Made by a program: the position numbers and the translations under genes. Below the pieces are notes generated by a model. The model did no database searches, was not told the origin of the DNA, and saw only the letters and a program-made list of their open reading frames with translations. 64,000 bases of DNA, taken from contig NZ_JBLZMW010000013.1 in assembly GCF_048553275.1 (NCBI RefSeq), forward strand, positions 62,001 to 126,000. Reading direction: 5' to 3'. Below, one piece after another: positions 17,674 through 25,725 of the stretch (position 1 is the stretch's first letter; each line of letters starts with the position of its first letter). This DNA comes from Pacificoceanicola sp048553275. Lineage in GTDB: Bacteria > Pseudomonadota > Alphaproteobacteria > Rhodobacterales > Rhodobacteraceae.

Positions 17674-17790
17674 GCGCGCGCCGGAAACAATCAACACCGA
17701 AGCCTGGCAATTATCCCGAGACCGTCACAGACGCGCCCCAATATCCGGTCAAACCGTTTCAGATCGGAACGAGTGTACGAGGACCCGGGC

Positions 17791-17934
17791 ATGAAAAAAC
17801 CAAACCGTTTCATCAAATCCATCGTCGCCACCGCCCGCCAAGAGCATCCGCCGATGCCCTGGCACCGGGGCGCTCCGCGACAGGCCATGATCGACCGGCG
17901 CATGCCCGCCAAACCCGCGTTGAAAAGCGCCTGA
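17791..17934 (+). CDS. Small basic protein, 47 residues
   Basis: ATG at 17791 with a GAGG ribosome-binding site 8-12 nt upstream opens a 47-codon frame rich in Arg, Lys and Pro (begins MKKPNRFIKSIVATARQEHP, contains MPWHRGAPRQAMIDRRM). The compact basic, helical composition and good start context support a real gene. It resembles small basic peptides of Rhodobacterales of unknown function. No homologue can be named with certainty. Confidence 0.6.
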   Translation: MKKPNRFIKSIVATARQEHPPMPWHRGAPRQAMIDRRMPAKPALKSA

Positions 17935-18002
17935 TCTCGGCTCGCCCCGATTCGTCCTGGCACTCGGGGCAAATGTGGCAGGACAGTCCACGAAAAACAG
18001 AC

Positions 18003-18026
18003 AATCCCGCCGGCAAGGGCGGGATT
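18003..18026. terminator. GC-rich hairpin upstream of the Hint gene
   Basis: AATCCCGCC (18003-18011) pairs with GGCGGGATT (18018-18026) around a 6-nt loop. No T run follows, so termination efficiency is doubtful. It lies downstream of the 47-residue gene. Confidence 0.5.
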
Positions 18027-18177
18027 ATCGAGCCTAGCATCGCATATTTTACTTCAATTTTGACGAACCGGGCAGATTGCGGCTAATTCAGTACAAGAAT
18101 TAGCAAGCGCAAGACTGTCCATTTGTCGTTGTTGGTGGGGGCCAACACGGATGTGACCAACCTTTCGAGGGGATCAC

Positions 18178-18945
18178 ATGACACAACTCCGTCACGACCT
18201 GACCGTCGCCCACCCCGTTGGCGTGGCGCATGGCCTCGCCGAACCCCGGCGCAACGTCGCGCTGATGCGCAAATACGAAGCGGCGGCCCTGCTTCCCGAC
18301 CTCACCGTCTCTTTCAAGTCTCACATCGCTCCGGCCACACCGCTCTTCGAGGAGACCGCGACCGCTTTTGCGCGCGGCACACTCTTTCCCACCGTGCGCG
18401 GCCCCGTCGCGATCGAAGATCTCCTCCCCGGCGACTACATCGAAACCGCAAGCGGCGCCGAACCGGTCATGTGGATCGGGTCGACCACCTACATCCCGGG
18501 CCGCGACGAGGCCGACACGACCCTGACCGCGCTGACCCGCGTCACCGCCGGGGCCTATGGCCCGGACCGGCCGCACATGGATCTGCTTGTCGGTCCCGCC
18601 GCCCGCATGGTCGTCCGCCATCCAAAACTCGGCACGCTGCTCGGGCAGGATGCGGTGCTGGCCCCGGTCCGTGACTACGCAGACGGTGACCGCCTTCTCC
18701 AGATCACGCCCGCAGGCCCGGTGCAGATGTACAATCTGATGACCGCCCGCCACACGACGATGAAGGTCGGCGGTATCGAGATGGAAACCTACCACCCCGG
18801 CAAATCCGCCGGACAGGCGCTCGGCCCGAACCTGCGCGCGCTCTTCCTCTCCATGTTCCCGAACATCGCCCAACTCGAAGACTTCGGGCAGGTCAGCCTG
18901 ACCCGCACCAGCCGCGAAGTCATCGACAGCCTCATCGACACCTGA
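18178..18945 (+). CDS. Hint-domain protein lacking the catalytic cysteine
   Basis: A 255-residue protein. Residues ~60-105 read AFARGTLFPTVRGP, VAIEDLLPGDYIETASG and VMWIGSTTYIPG, which is the start of a Hedgehog/intein (Hint) module. The position of the first Hint residue, normally Cys in self-splicing or self-cleaving members, is A63 here, so autocatalysis is unlikely. Rhodobacterales carry many Hint proteins of this type with unknown roles, some linked to secreted calcium-binding proteins. It is transcribed alone with a hairpin after it. Confidence 0.82.
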   Translation: MTQLRHDLTVAHPVGVAHGLAEPRRNVALMRKYEAAALLPDLTVSFKSHIAPATPLFEETATAFARGTLFPTVRGPVAIEDLLPGDYIETASGAEPVMWIGSTTYIPGRDEADTTLTALTRVTAGAYGPDRPHMDLLVGPAARMVVRHPKLGTLLGQDAVLAPVRDYADGDRLLQITPAGPVQMYNLMTARHTTMKVGGIEMETYHPGKSAGQALGPNLRALFLSMFPNIAQLEDFGQVSLTRTSREVIDSLIDT

Positions 18946-19030
18946 ACTCACAAAAAAACGGCTGGCCACCGGCTCGCCGCTCTCTGTTTCTTTCTCTCTC
19001 GCTCACGTGTCTTTTACGAGTACGCGGAAG

Positions 19031-19058
19031 CCGCGCAGCCCCCGGGTTGCGCGGTTTT
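19031..19058 (+). terminator. Hairpin terminator after Hint gene
   Basis: CCGCGCA and TGCGCGG arms with a GC-rich, partly paired centre are followed by TTTT at 19055-19058. It sits between the Hint gene and the convergent Lrp gene. Confidence 0.6.
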
Positions 19059-19062
19059 CGCG

Positions 19063-19563
19063 TCAGGCGGACTTGCTCAGCCGCGCCTCCAATACATCGA
19101 ACGGCACGCCGGGCTCGTCCTTTGCTCCACGGATCACCAGCGACGTCTTGACGCTCGCCACATTGGGCGCGGTCAGCAACTCGCCGGTCAGGAAGCTCTG
19201 GAAGGTGGACAGGTCCGGCGCCGCGCATTTCAGAATGAAATCCACCTCGCCATTCAGCATGTGACACTCGCGCACCAGCGGCCAGCCCCGGCACCGCTCC
19301 TCAAACGCGCGCAGATCGGTCTCGGCCTGGCTTTGCAGTCCGACCATCACAAAGACCTGAACCTCGAATCCCAGCTCGCGGGCGTCGACCTCGGCGTGAT
19401 ACCCCTTGATAAAGCCCATCTCTTCGAGCGCGCGAACGCGGCGCAGACAGGGCGGCGCGGAAATGCCGACCCGCTTGGCCAATTCGACATTGGTCATTCG
19501 CCCATCAGCCTGTAATTCCGCAAGTATCTTGCGATCAATCGGATCCAGCCGATGCCCAGCCAT
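19063..19563 (-). CDS. Lrp/AsnC family transcriptional regulator
   Basis: A 166-residue regulator. An N-terminal helix-turn-helix (LDPIDRKILAELQADGRMTN, VELAKRVGISAPPCLRRVRALEE) is followed by an AsnC/RAM ligand-binding beta-alpha domain (YHAEVDARELGFEVQVFVMV, GEVDFILKCAAPDLSTFQSF). Lrp-type proteins sense amino acids. It is divergent from trxB across a 252-bp region that probably contains both promoters and a self-binding site. GGGAGAG precedes the ATG. Confidence 0.93.
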   Translation of the reverse strand: MAGHRLDPIDRKILAELQADGRMTNVELAKRVGISAPPCLRRVRALEEMGFIKGYHAEVDARELGFEVQVFVMVGLQSQAETDLRAFEERCRGWPLVRECHMLNGEVDFILKCAAPDLSTFQSFLTGELLTAPNVASVKTSLVIRGAKDEPGVPFDVLEARLSKSA

Positions 19564-19815
19564 AGAACTCTCCCATTTTCGCGATTATTATACCATGCCG
19601 CGCGCTCCGCGCAATAATGTTTCACAGAAGCGCAACATTCTTTTGCGGCATCCCGAAATCTTACCGCTCCGGCGCCGCGCACACGATCCCCCGGCCAGTC
19701 TTCAAACGCCCTGCCCCCCCGCCACCGGGAGACAGACCGGCCATCGGCGGGCCTTTCCCCGCGCCGCCCGACCTCCTATATGGGGCAAGTCCCGATTTCA
19801 CGGAAGGAGTCCGCC

Positions 19816-20805
19816 ATGTCCGACACCCGCCACACCAAGGTTCTGATCATCGGCTCCGGCCCCGCAGGCTACACCGCCGGCGTCTATGCCTCCCGCGCCA
19901 TGCTGGAGCCGATCCTCGTGCAGGGTCTGGAGCCCGGCGGTCAGCTCACCACCACCACCGAGGTGGAGAACTGGCCCGGCGACACCGAGGTCCAGGGCCC
20001 CGACCTGATGGTTCGCATGGAGGCCCACGCCCGCGCCATGGGCACGGAGATCATCGGCGATATCATCTCAAAGGTCGACTTCGACAAGCGTCCCTTCGTG
20101 GCGCACAGCGATTCGGGCACGACCTATACCGCCGATGCGATCATCCTCGCCACAGGGGCGCGCGCCAAATGGCTCGGCCTGCCCTCCGAAGAGGCGTTCA
20201 AGGGCTTCGGCGTCTCCGCCTGCGCCACCTGCGACGGCTTTTTCTATCGCGGCAAGGAGATCGTGGTGATCGGGGGTGGCAACACCGCCGTCGAAGAGGC
20301 GCTGTTCCTGACCAACTTCGCCTCGAAGGTCACGCTGATCCACCGCCGCGACGAACTGCGCTCGGAGAAGATCCTGCAGGACCGCTTGTTCAAGAACCCC
20401 AAGATCGAGCCGCTCTGGTTCCATCAGCTTGAGGAGGTCGTCGGCGACGACAATCCCAAGGGCGTCACCGGCGTGAAGGTCAAGAACGTGAAGACCGGCG
20501 AGATCACCGAAATCCCCTGTGCCGGCGTCTTCGTCGCCATCGGCCACGCCCCGGCGAACGAGCTGGTCAAAGACGTGCTTGAAACTCACATGGGCGGCTA
20601 TGTCGTGACCAAACCGGACAGCACCGAAACCTCGATCCCCGGCGTCTTCGCCGCGGGCGATCTGACGGATCACAAATATCGCCAGGCCGTCACCTCCGCC
20701 GGGATGGGCTGCATGGCCGCGCTGGAGGCCGAACGCTGGCTGGCCGAACAGGGCGACGCCGCAGAGCCTGCCCCGGAAGCGGCAAACGAACCGGCAAGCG
20801 CCTGA
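19816..20805 (+). CDS. trxB: Thioredoxin-disulfide reductase
   Basis: A 329-residue flavoprotein that reduces thioredoxin with NADPH. FAD-binding GSGPAGYTA (13-21), redox-active CATC (136-139) in SACATCDGFFYRGKE, NADPH-binding GGGNTAVEEALFL and C-terminal GVFAAGDLTDHKYRQAVTSAGMGCMAA are all present. The ATG at 19816 has AAGGAG 6 nt upstream. A short hypothetical gene follows 4 nt after the stop and is probably cotranscribed. Confidence 0.97.
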   Translation: MSDTRHTKVLIIGSGPAGYTAGVYASRAMLEPILVQGLEPGGQLTTTTEVENWPGDTEVQGPDLMVRMEAHARAMGTEIIGDIISKVDFDKRPFVAHSDSGTTYTADAIILATGARAKWLGLPSEEAFKGFGVSACATCDGFFYRGKEIVVIGGGNTAVEEALFLTNFASKVTLIHRRDELRSEKILQDRLFKNPKIEPLWFHQLEEVVGDDNPKGVTGVKVKNVKTGEITEIPCAGVFVAIGHAPANELVKDVLETHMGGYVVTKPDSTETSIPGVFAAGDLTDHKYRQAVTSAGMGCMAALEAERWLAEQGDAAEPAPEAANEPASA

Positions 20806-20809
20806 CGCT

Positions 20810-21286
20810 GTGTGCCTTTCGGTCTATATCGGCAGCAACAACGCACTGCGCGAACCCGAAAATCTTTGCGACGGCGGGCTCGGGCTTGAGCCCGCCGGTT
20901 GGAAACCGGAGCCGCTGGCCGCTTACCATCATGTTTACCGGCTTGGCGGACGACGTGGCGACACGCTGGGGTGCACATGTCTAATGGCAGAAAGTGTCGA
21001 TTGGACACGGGATGCGCCCTGCCCCGCCCCCGATCCGCTGGCCGATATTCCCGACTGCCCCTTTGCACAGCTGCGGCACTACCTGGAGGCCGCGCTACAA
21101 GGAAATCCCCACGCGGGCATGGTCTGCGACGAGGAGGGCGGTCTGGTCCATGAGGCCAGCGAAGAGGACTATGAGCCGGTCATTGTGACCCCCTCCCTCA
21201 TTCGACCGCTGGCCTTGTTGTTTCATGACGGCATCGGCCCGTGGGCGATGCGTCGCTTCACCGTCGTTCACGACCCGGTTGCCTGA
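20810..21286 (+). CDS. Conserved hypothetical protein after trxB
   Basis: A 158-residue product starting at GTG 20810, 4 nt after the trxB stop. It begins CLSVYIGSNNALREP and contains several cysteines (CDGG, LGCTC, DCPFAQL), then DEEGGLVHEASEEDYEPVIVTPS. I do not recognise the family. The close spacing behind trxB suggests cotranscription; a redox connection is possible but only inferred. The ATG at 20984 is an alternative start but would lose the YIGS region. Confidence 0.6.
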   Translation: MCLSVYIGSNNALREPENLCDGGLGLEPAGWKPEPLAAYHHVYRLGGRRGDTLGCTCLMAESVDWTRDAPCPAPDPLADIPDCPFAQLRHYLEAALQGNPHAGMVCDEEGGLVHEASEEDYEPVIVTPSLIRPLALLFHDGIGPWAMRRFTVVHDPVA

Positions 21287-21299
21287 AGCCCCGGCGTTT

Positions 21300-21842
21300 T
21301 CAGGTATTGGCCTGTCGCCGAACCAATCCCAGACCACCCAGCGCCATCAGCAACAGCCCCGTCCCCGCAGGCAGCGGCACCGCCGCAATGCTCAGATCAT
21401 CGAACACCGAATGGGAAAAGAGCGAGACCCCGCCAGTGCTCAGGTTGCCTTTGGAAATCACGCTCAGCGCGCTCAGATCGAAACTGCCCATGGCCGTGAT
21501 CGTCACCGTCCCCGTTGTCTCGGCATAGGGCGCGACGATCTGCGTGTTCGATATGCCAAGCAGCCCGCTGGACGTGCCTGAAAAGATGAATTGCGCAGTC
21601 TCGCCCGAGCCATAGGTGACGTCGATGATCGCCTGCTCTCCCGTATCAAGCGCATTCGACCCAAGGAAACCAACGCTCGATCCGATGCGATTGTAGGACG
21701 GCAAGACCTGCGCTCCGGCACCCGCATCGTAATCCAGAAGGTTGAAACTGGCGCTATAGCTGTCGCCATCGCCAAACACCAAGGCCTGCACAGGCGCCGC
21801 GAATCCAAGCGCAAACACCACGGCCATCAAGACCCGTTTCAT
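21300..21842 (-). CDS. VPLPA-CTERM sorted surface protein
   Basis: A 180-residue exported protein with a signal peptide ending PVQA (residue 20). A beta-rich, Gly/Ser/Thr-rich body follows. The C-terminus is VPLPAGTGLLLMALGGLGLVRR, a sorting signal consisting of VPLPAG, a hydrophobic helix and an Arg pair. VPLPA-CTERM is the roseobacter variant of PEP-CTERM, processed by an exosortase and often associated with extracellular polysaccharide. It is divergent from the wHTH-Sat-CysC gene across a palindrome. Confidence 0.9.
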   Translation of the reverse strand: MKRVLMAVVFALGFAAPVQALVFGDGDSYSASFNLLDYDAGAGAQVLPSYNRIGSSVGFLGSNALDTGEQAIIDVTYGSGETAQFIFSGTSSGLLGISNTQIVAPYAETTGTVTITAMGSFDLSALSVISKGNLSTGGVSLFSHSVFDDLSIAAVPLPAGTGLLLMALGGLGLVRRQANT

Positions 21843-21999
21843 CGCAATTCCTCCATGAAATATGCGCTATCGTCCTCGAAAACCGGCGATTGTGCAACTG
21901 TTACGTGCGCGCAGCCATGCGCGTTCAGCAACGCAGGGTTTCGGCGAAAGACCGCCAAACGGCCATTTCCGGGGTTTCCCACCGGGGCAAAGAGTGACA

Positions 22000-22019
22000 T
22001 GTGTTCAACATTGAACACA
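22000..22019. promoter_or_regulatory. Perfect 20-bp palindrome, candidate operator
   Basis: TGTGTTCAA (22000-22008) and TTGAACACA (22011-22019) form perfect 9-bp arms with a 2-bp centre. It lies 17 bp before the ATG at 22037 and about 160 bp upstream of the divergent VPLPA-CTERM start. The size and symmetry fit a dimeric MarR-type winged helix, which is what the neighbouring gene encodes at its N-terminus. Confidence 0.7.
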
Positions 22020-22036
22020 CTTTGAGTCGCCCGACC

Positions 22037-24118
22037 ATGAATGCGCATACGGCCAAACCCACGCTCCCGGACGAAGACCAGCTGTTTTTGCTGCTGCGTC
22101 AACTCGACCGCGCGCCGGAAGCCAGCCAGCGTACCATCGCCGAGGCCCTGAAAGTCTCGCTTGGAAAGCTCAACACGCAATTGCGGGCAGCCGCCGCGGC
22201 CGGTCTTGTTACCATCACGGAACGCACCAGCGCCCGGGATCGCAGACAACGGTTCACCTATGTGCTGACCCCTGCGGGGAAAGCCGAGAAAGACCGCCTG
22301 ATCGACGCCTTTCTCGCCCGGAAATTCACCGAATACACCGCGCTTTATACCGAACTGACAGGCTCGGTAAGCGATCTGACACCTCTGAAATACAGGAGCA
22401 GCCTGATGCAGAACAACCTCGCCCCGATCCCGGAGCTGTACGTCTCGTACGACTCGGCCCAGAAACTCAAAGTCGAAGCCGGTGAGCTGACCTCGCATGA
22501 CCTGACCCCGCGCCAGATCTGCGATCTCGAGCTGCTGATGAACGGCGGTTTCAACCCGCTCAAGGGCTTCCTGTCCGAAGAGGATTATAACTCTGTCGTC
22601 GACACCATGCGGCTTGCCGATGGCACGCTCTGGCCGATGCCGATCACTCTCGATGTGTCCGAAAAATTCGCCGACACCATCGAACTCGGCCAGGACATCG
22701 CCCTGCGCGATCAGGAGGGCGTGATCCTCGGCACCATGACCGTCACCGACAAATGGGAGCCAAACAAGGCGCATGAGGCCGAGAAGGTCTTTGGTGCCGA
22801 CGACCTCGCGCATCCGGCGGTCAACTACCTGCACAACCACGCGGGCAAGATCTACCTCGGCGGCCCGGTCACCGGCATCCAGCAGCCGGTGCACTATGAC
22901 TTCCGCGCCCGCCGCGACACCCCGAACGAGCTGCGCGCCTACTTTCGCAAGCTTGGCTGGCGCAAGGTTGTGGCCTTCCAGACCCGCAACCCGCTGCACC
23001 GCGCGCACCAGGAACTGACCTTCCGCGCCGCCAAGGAAGCGCAGGCCAACCTGCTGATCCACCCGGTCGTCGGCATGACCAAGCCGGGCGACGTGGATCA
23101 CTTCACCCGCGTGCGCTGCTACGAGGCGGTCCTCGACAAATACCCGCAGTCGACCACCACCATGTCGCTGCTCAACCTCGCCATGCGTATGGCGGGCCCG
23201 CGCGAAGCCGTCTGGCACGGTCTGATCCGCGCCAACCACGGCTGCACCCACTTCATCGTTGGCCGCGACCACGCCGGCCCCGGCAAGAATTCCGCCGGTG
23301 AAGACTTCTACGGCCCCTATGACGCACAGGACCTGTTCCGCCAGTACCAGTCCGAAATCGGCTGCGAAATGGTCGACTTCAAGCACATGGTCTGGGTTCA
23401 GGAACGCGCCCAGTACGAGGCCATCGACGAGATCGAGGACAAGGACGACATCACCATCCTCAACATCTCCGGCACCGAACTGCGCCGCCGTCTGTCCGAA
23501 GGTCTGGAAATTCCCGAGTGGTTCTCCTTCCCCGAGGTGGTCAAGGAACTGCGCCGCACCAAGCCGCCGCGCTCGAACCAGGGCTTCACCGTCTTCTTCA
23601 CCGGTTTCTCCGGCTCCGGCAAATCGACCATCGCCAACGCGCTCATGGTCAAGCTGATGGAGATGGGCGGACGCCCGGTGACGCTGCTCGATGGCGATAT
23701 CGTGCGCAAGAACCTCAGCTCCGAGCTGGGCTTCTCCAAGGAGCACCGCGATCTCAACATCCGCCGGATCGGCTATGTCGCGTCGGAAATCACCAAGAAC
23801 GGCGGCATCGCCATCTGTGCGCCCATCGCGCCCTATGCCGCCACCCGCCGTGCCGTGCGTGAGGATATCGAGCAGTTCGGCGCCTTCATCGAAGTGCACG
23901 TCGCCACCACGATCGAAGAGTGCGAACGCCGGGACCGCAAAGGCCTCTACAAGCTCGCCCGCGAAGGCAAGATCAAGGAATTCACCGGCATTTCCGACCC
24001 CTACGATGTGCCGGCCAACCCGGAACTGCGCGTCGAGACCGAGAATGTGGACGTGGACAACTGCGCCCATCAGGTGATCCTGAAGCTGGAAAGCCTCGGC
24101 CTCATCGCCGGGCAGTAA
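22037..24118 (+). CDS. sat/cysC: MarR/EPS-type winged helix fused in frame to sulfate adenylyltransferase-APS kinase
   Basis: A continuous 693-residue frame. Residues 1-110 are a MarR-like winged helix: helix-turn-helix SQRTIAEALKVSLGKLNTQL, a wing with RRQRFTYVLTPAGKAEKDRL, then a terminal helix, resembling EPS-associated MarR regulators. Residues 124-693 are a complete PAPS synthetase. The Sat part has QTRNPLHRAHQE (from residue 315), HPVVGMTKPGD and GRDHAGPG. The APS kinase part has P-loop GFSGSGKST (from 523) and DGDIVRKNLS. An internal ATG at 22406 preceded by CAGGAG would give the usual ~570-residue enzyme, so a fusion, a separate enzyme or both may be made. The product activates sulfate to PAPS. 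A terminator follows. Confidence 0.9.
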   Translation: MNAHTAKPTLPDEDQLFLLLRQLDRAPEASQRTIAEALKVSLGKLNTQLRAAAAAGLVTITERTSARDRRQRFTYVLTPAGKAEKDRLIDAFLARKFTEYTALYTELTGSVSDLTPLKYRSSLMQNNLAPIPELYVSYDSAQKLKVEAGELTSHDLTPRQICDLELLMNGGFNPLKGFLSEEDYNSVVDTMRLADGTLWPMPITLDVSEKFADTIELGQDIALRDQEGVILGTMTVTDKWEPNKAHEAEKVFGADDLAHPAVNYLHNHAGKIYLGGPVTGIQQPVHYDFRARRDTPNELRAYFRKLGWRKVVAFQTRNPLHRAHQELTFRAAKEAQANLLIHPVVGMTKPGDVDHFTRVRCYEAVLDKYPQSTTTMSLLNLAMRMAGPREAVWHGLIRANHGCTHFIVGRDHAGPGKNSAGEDFYGPYDAQDLFRQYQSEIGCEMVDFKHMVWVQERAQYEAIDEIEDKDDITILNISGTELRRRLSEGLEIPEWFSFPEVVKELRRTKPPRSNQGFTVFFTGFSGSGKSTIANALMVKLMEMGGRPVTLLDGDIVRKNLSSELGFSKEHRDLNIRRIGYVASEITKNGGIAICAPIAPYAATRRAVREDIEQFGAFIEVHVATTIEECERRDRKGLYKLAREGKIKEFTGISDPYDVPANPELRVETENVDVDNCAHQVILKLESLGLIAGQ
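22394..22408 (+). promoter_or_regulatory. Internal ribosome-binding site and ATG for stand-alone Sat-CysC
   Basis: AGGAG at about 22394-22398 lies 7 nt before an in-frame ATG at 22406 (residue 124 of the long frame). The downstream sequence MQNNLAPIPELYVSYD is the usual N-terminus of roseobacter Sat-CysC. This site decides whether the enzyme is made without the winged helix. Confidence 0.7.
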
Positions 24119-24138
24119 GCGCCCTCCCAGGACACAGG

Positions 24139-24166
24139 AAAGCCCCGCCACCCGGCGGGGCTTTTT
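24139..24166 (+). terminator. Rho-independent terminator after sat/cysC
   Basis: AAAGCCCCGCC pairs with GGCGGGGCTTT in an 11-bp perfect stem with a 4-nt loop, followed by a T run. Confidence 0.9.
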
Positions 24167-24369
24167 GCGTTGCATCGTGGCGCGCCACGGTGCGCGCTGA
24201 AAACAACGGTCCGGACCGGCATCCGCGCGCAGATCGCCGCCGCCGACAGCGATTCCGGCTTTGCACCCCGCTCGCATCGGCGCCGCCACGCAAAAGTTAA
24301 CCGCAGCGCTGTTGAACCGGCCCCGCGCAGCCTTACCTGCCTATCAAGCGAACACGAAAGGAGACGCAC

Positions 24370-24798
24370 ATGAGTATCGACGTCAAATACACCATTGCCG
24401 CCACCGCCACGGGGGGCCGCGAAGGCCACGTGAAAACCGAAGATGGTGCGATCGACCTCGCCTTGACCCCGCCCAAGGCGATGGGTGGCTCCGGCACCGG
24501 CCACAACCCCGAACAGCTTTTCGCCTCGGGCTATGCCGCCTGCTATCTCGGCGCGATGAAATTTGCGACGACTCAGGACGATAGCCTGGCCAAGGTGCCC
24601 GATGACGCCACCGTCAAAGCAACCGTCGGCATTGGCCCGCGCAGCGACAAGGGCTTTGGCCTGACCGTGGAGCTGGAGGTGCATTTCCCCGGTGTGGACA
24701 CCGCCGAGGCGCAGAAGACCGCCGACGCCGGGCACGAAATCTGCCCCTACAGCCATGCCACAAACGGCAACATCTCCGTCACCACAACCGTGGTCTGA
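24370..24798 (+). CDS. ohr: Organic hydroperoxide resistance protein Ohr
   Basis: A 142-residue thiol peroxidase of the Ohr/OsmC family. The two redox cysteines are C59 in YAACYLGA and C125 in HEICPYSHATN, spaced as in Ohr. It reduces organic and fatty acid hydroperoxides using lipoylated partners. The ATG at 24370 has AAAGGAG 8 nt upstream. No OhrR gene is adjacent. A bidirectional terminator separates it from the convergent DUF1150 gene. Confidence 0.94.
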   Translation: MSIDVKYTIAATATGGREGHVKTEDGAIDLALTPPKAMGGSGTGHNPEQLFASGYAACYLGAMKFATTQDDSLAKVPDDATVKATVGIGPRSDKGFGLTVELEVHFPGVDTAEAQKTADAGHEICPYSHATNGNISVTTTVV

Positions 24799-24858
24799 CG
24801 CCGGCACGACAGCCGGTCGGCGCCTCCGTCAAAGGGGCGTCCGCCGACAGCCTTCAAT

Positions 24859-24889
24859 AAAAAAGCCCGCGATTGCATCGCGGGCTTTT
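24859..24889. terminator. Bidirectional terminator between ohr and DUF1150 gene
   Basis: AAAAGCCCGCGAT and ATCGCGGGCTTTT arms flank a 4-nt centre, with A and T runs on the two sides, serving both convergent transcripts. Confidence 0.9.
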
Positions 24890-24922
24890 CCTTGTTGCTG
24901 CAGTCATTCGACCGACCGGCAA

Positions 24923-25150
24923 TCAGTGCACCGTCACCGGCGCGAAATCATTCTGTCGGGCAAGGATGAAGGCCATCGCCCGATCCTTCACAAGCGCAAG
25001 CCGCTCGCCATCCGCGTTGTGCACGGCATAGATTTCCTCCAGCCCGGCCATCTCCGTTTGCACTTCCTTGGGAAGTTCATTGATCTTCACAGGGCGCACA
25101 TAAACGATCCGATCATCGGCGAACTGTGTCAATTCATGCTTGGTATACAT
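24923..25150 (-). CDS. DUF1150 family protein
   Basis: A 75-residue acidic protein (DDRIVYVRPVKINELPKEVQTEM, YAVHNADGERLALVKDRAMAF) typical of DUF1150 in alphaproteobacteria. It lies 4 nt downstream of a small heat-shock protein gene, the usual arrangement, so a stress-related role is likely. No molecular function is known. Confidence 0.85.
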   Translation of the reverse strand: MYTKHELTQFADDRIVYVRPVKINELPKEVQTEMAGLEEIYAVHNADGERLALVKDRAMAFILARQNDFAPVTVH

Positions 25151-25154
25151 AGGT

Positions 25155-25565
25155 TTATCCCTTCCTGATCTGAATCGTCTGAACCACGGTCTCGGGGCGT
25201 TGAATGGTCAGATCCACGTGCAGCAATCCGTTTTCCATCACGGCCTCGCCCACCTCGACCCCATCGGCGAGCACAAAGCTGCGCTGAAATTGCCGGGCTG
25301 CGATTCCACGATGAAGAAAGATGCGCTCGGAGCCATCGTCGCGTTGCCGACCCCGGATCACCAACTGGCGGTCCTCGACGGTGATCGACAAGTCCCCCTC
25401 GGCAAAGCCCGCAACGGCAAGCGTGATGCGATAAGACGCCTCGGCGGTTTGTTCAATGTTAAAAGGGGGATAGCCCTCGGAGCTCTTGGCCGTGCGTTCC
25501 AGCAGGCGCTCCAATTGCTCAAAGCCGAGCATATGCGGGTAGGACCCCAACGTCATTTTGGTCAT
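25155..25565 (-). CDS. Small heat-shock protein, Hsp20 family
   Basis: A 136-residue alpha-crystallin domain chaperone that holds unfolding proteins. YPPFNIEQTAEASYRITLAVAGFAEGDLSI, QLVIRGRQR and RGIAARQFQRSFVL are the domain landmarks, and VMENGLLHVDLTI carries the GxL-type end of the domain. The ATG at 25565 is preferred to the GTG at 25571 because AGGA is well spaced from it. It forms an operon with the DUF1150 gene. Confidence 0.92.
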   Translation of the reverse strand: MTKMTLGSYPHMLGFEQLERLLERTAKSSEGYPPFNIEQTAEASYRITLAVAGFAEGDLSITVEDRQLVIRGRQRDDGSERIFLHRGIAARQFQRSFVLADGVEVGEAVMENGLLHVDLTIQRPETVVQTIQIRKG

Positions 25566-25725
25566 CGACACGTCCTCTGTTCAAGCGACCGTCATACACA
25601 GGGGCCCCGTTACGGCGACCCTCGTGATCAAAATATGGGTAGGCAGCAGGCGTAACGCAAGGGCTTTGCGGATTCGTAAAGAACCGGTATGTTACACCCC
25701 TGTCGACACAGAACCGGGATTCCCC

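Noticed and set aside
21839..24289. 816-residue reverse frame covering sat/cysC
   Set aside because: It is antisense to a fully recognisable Sat-CysC. Composition (rich in Gly, Asp and Val) reflects the opposite codons and no motif is seen.
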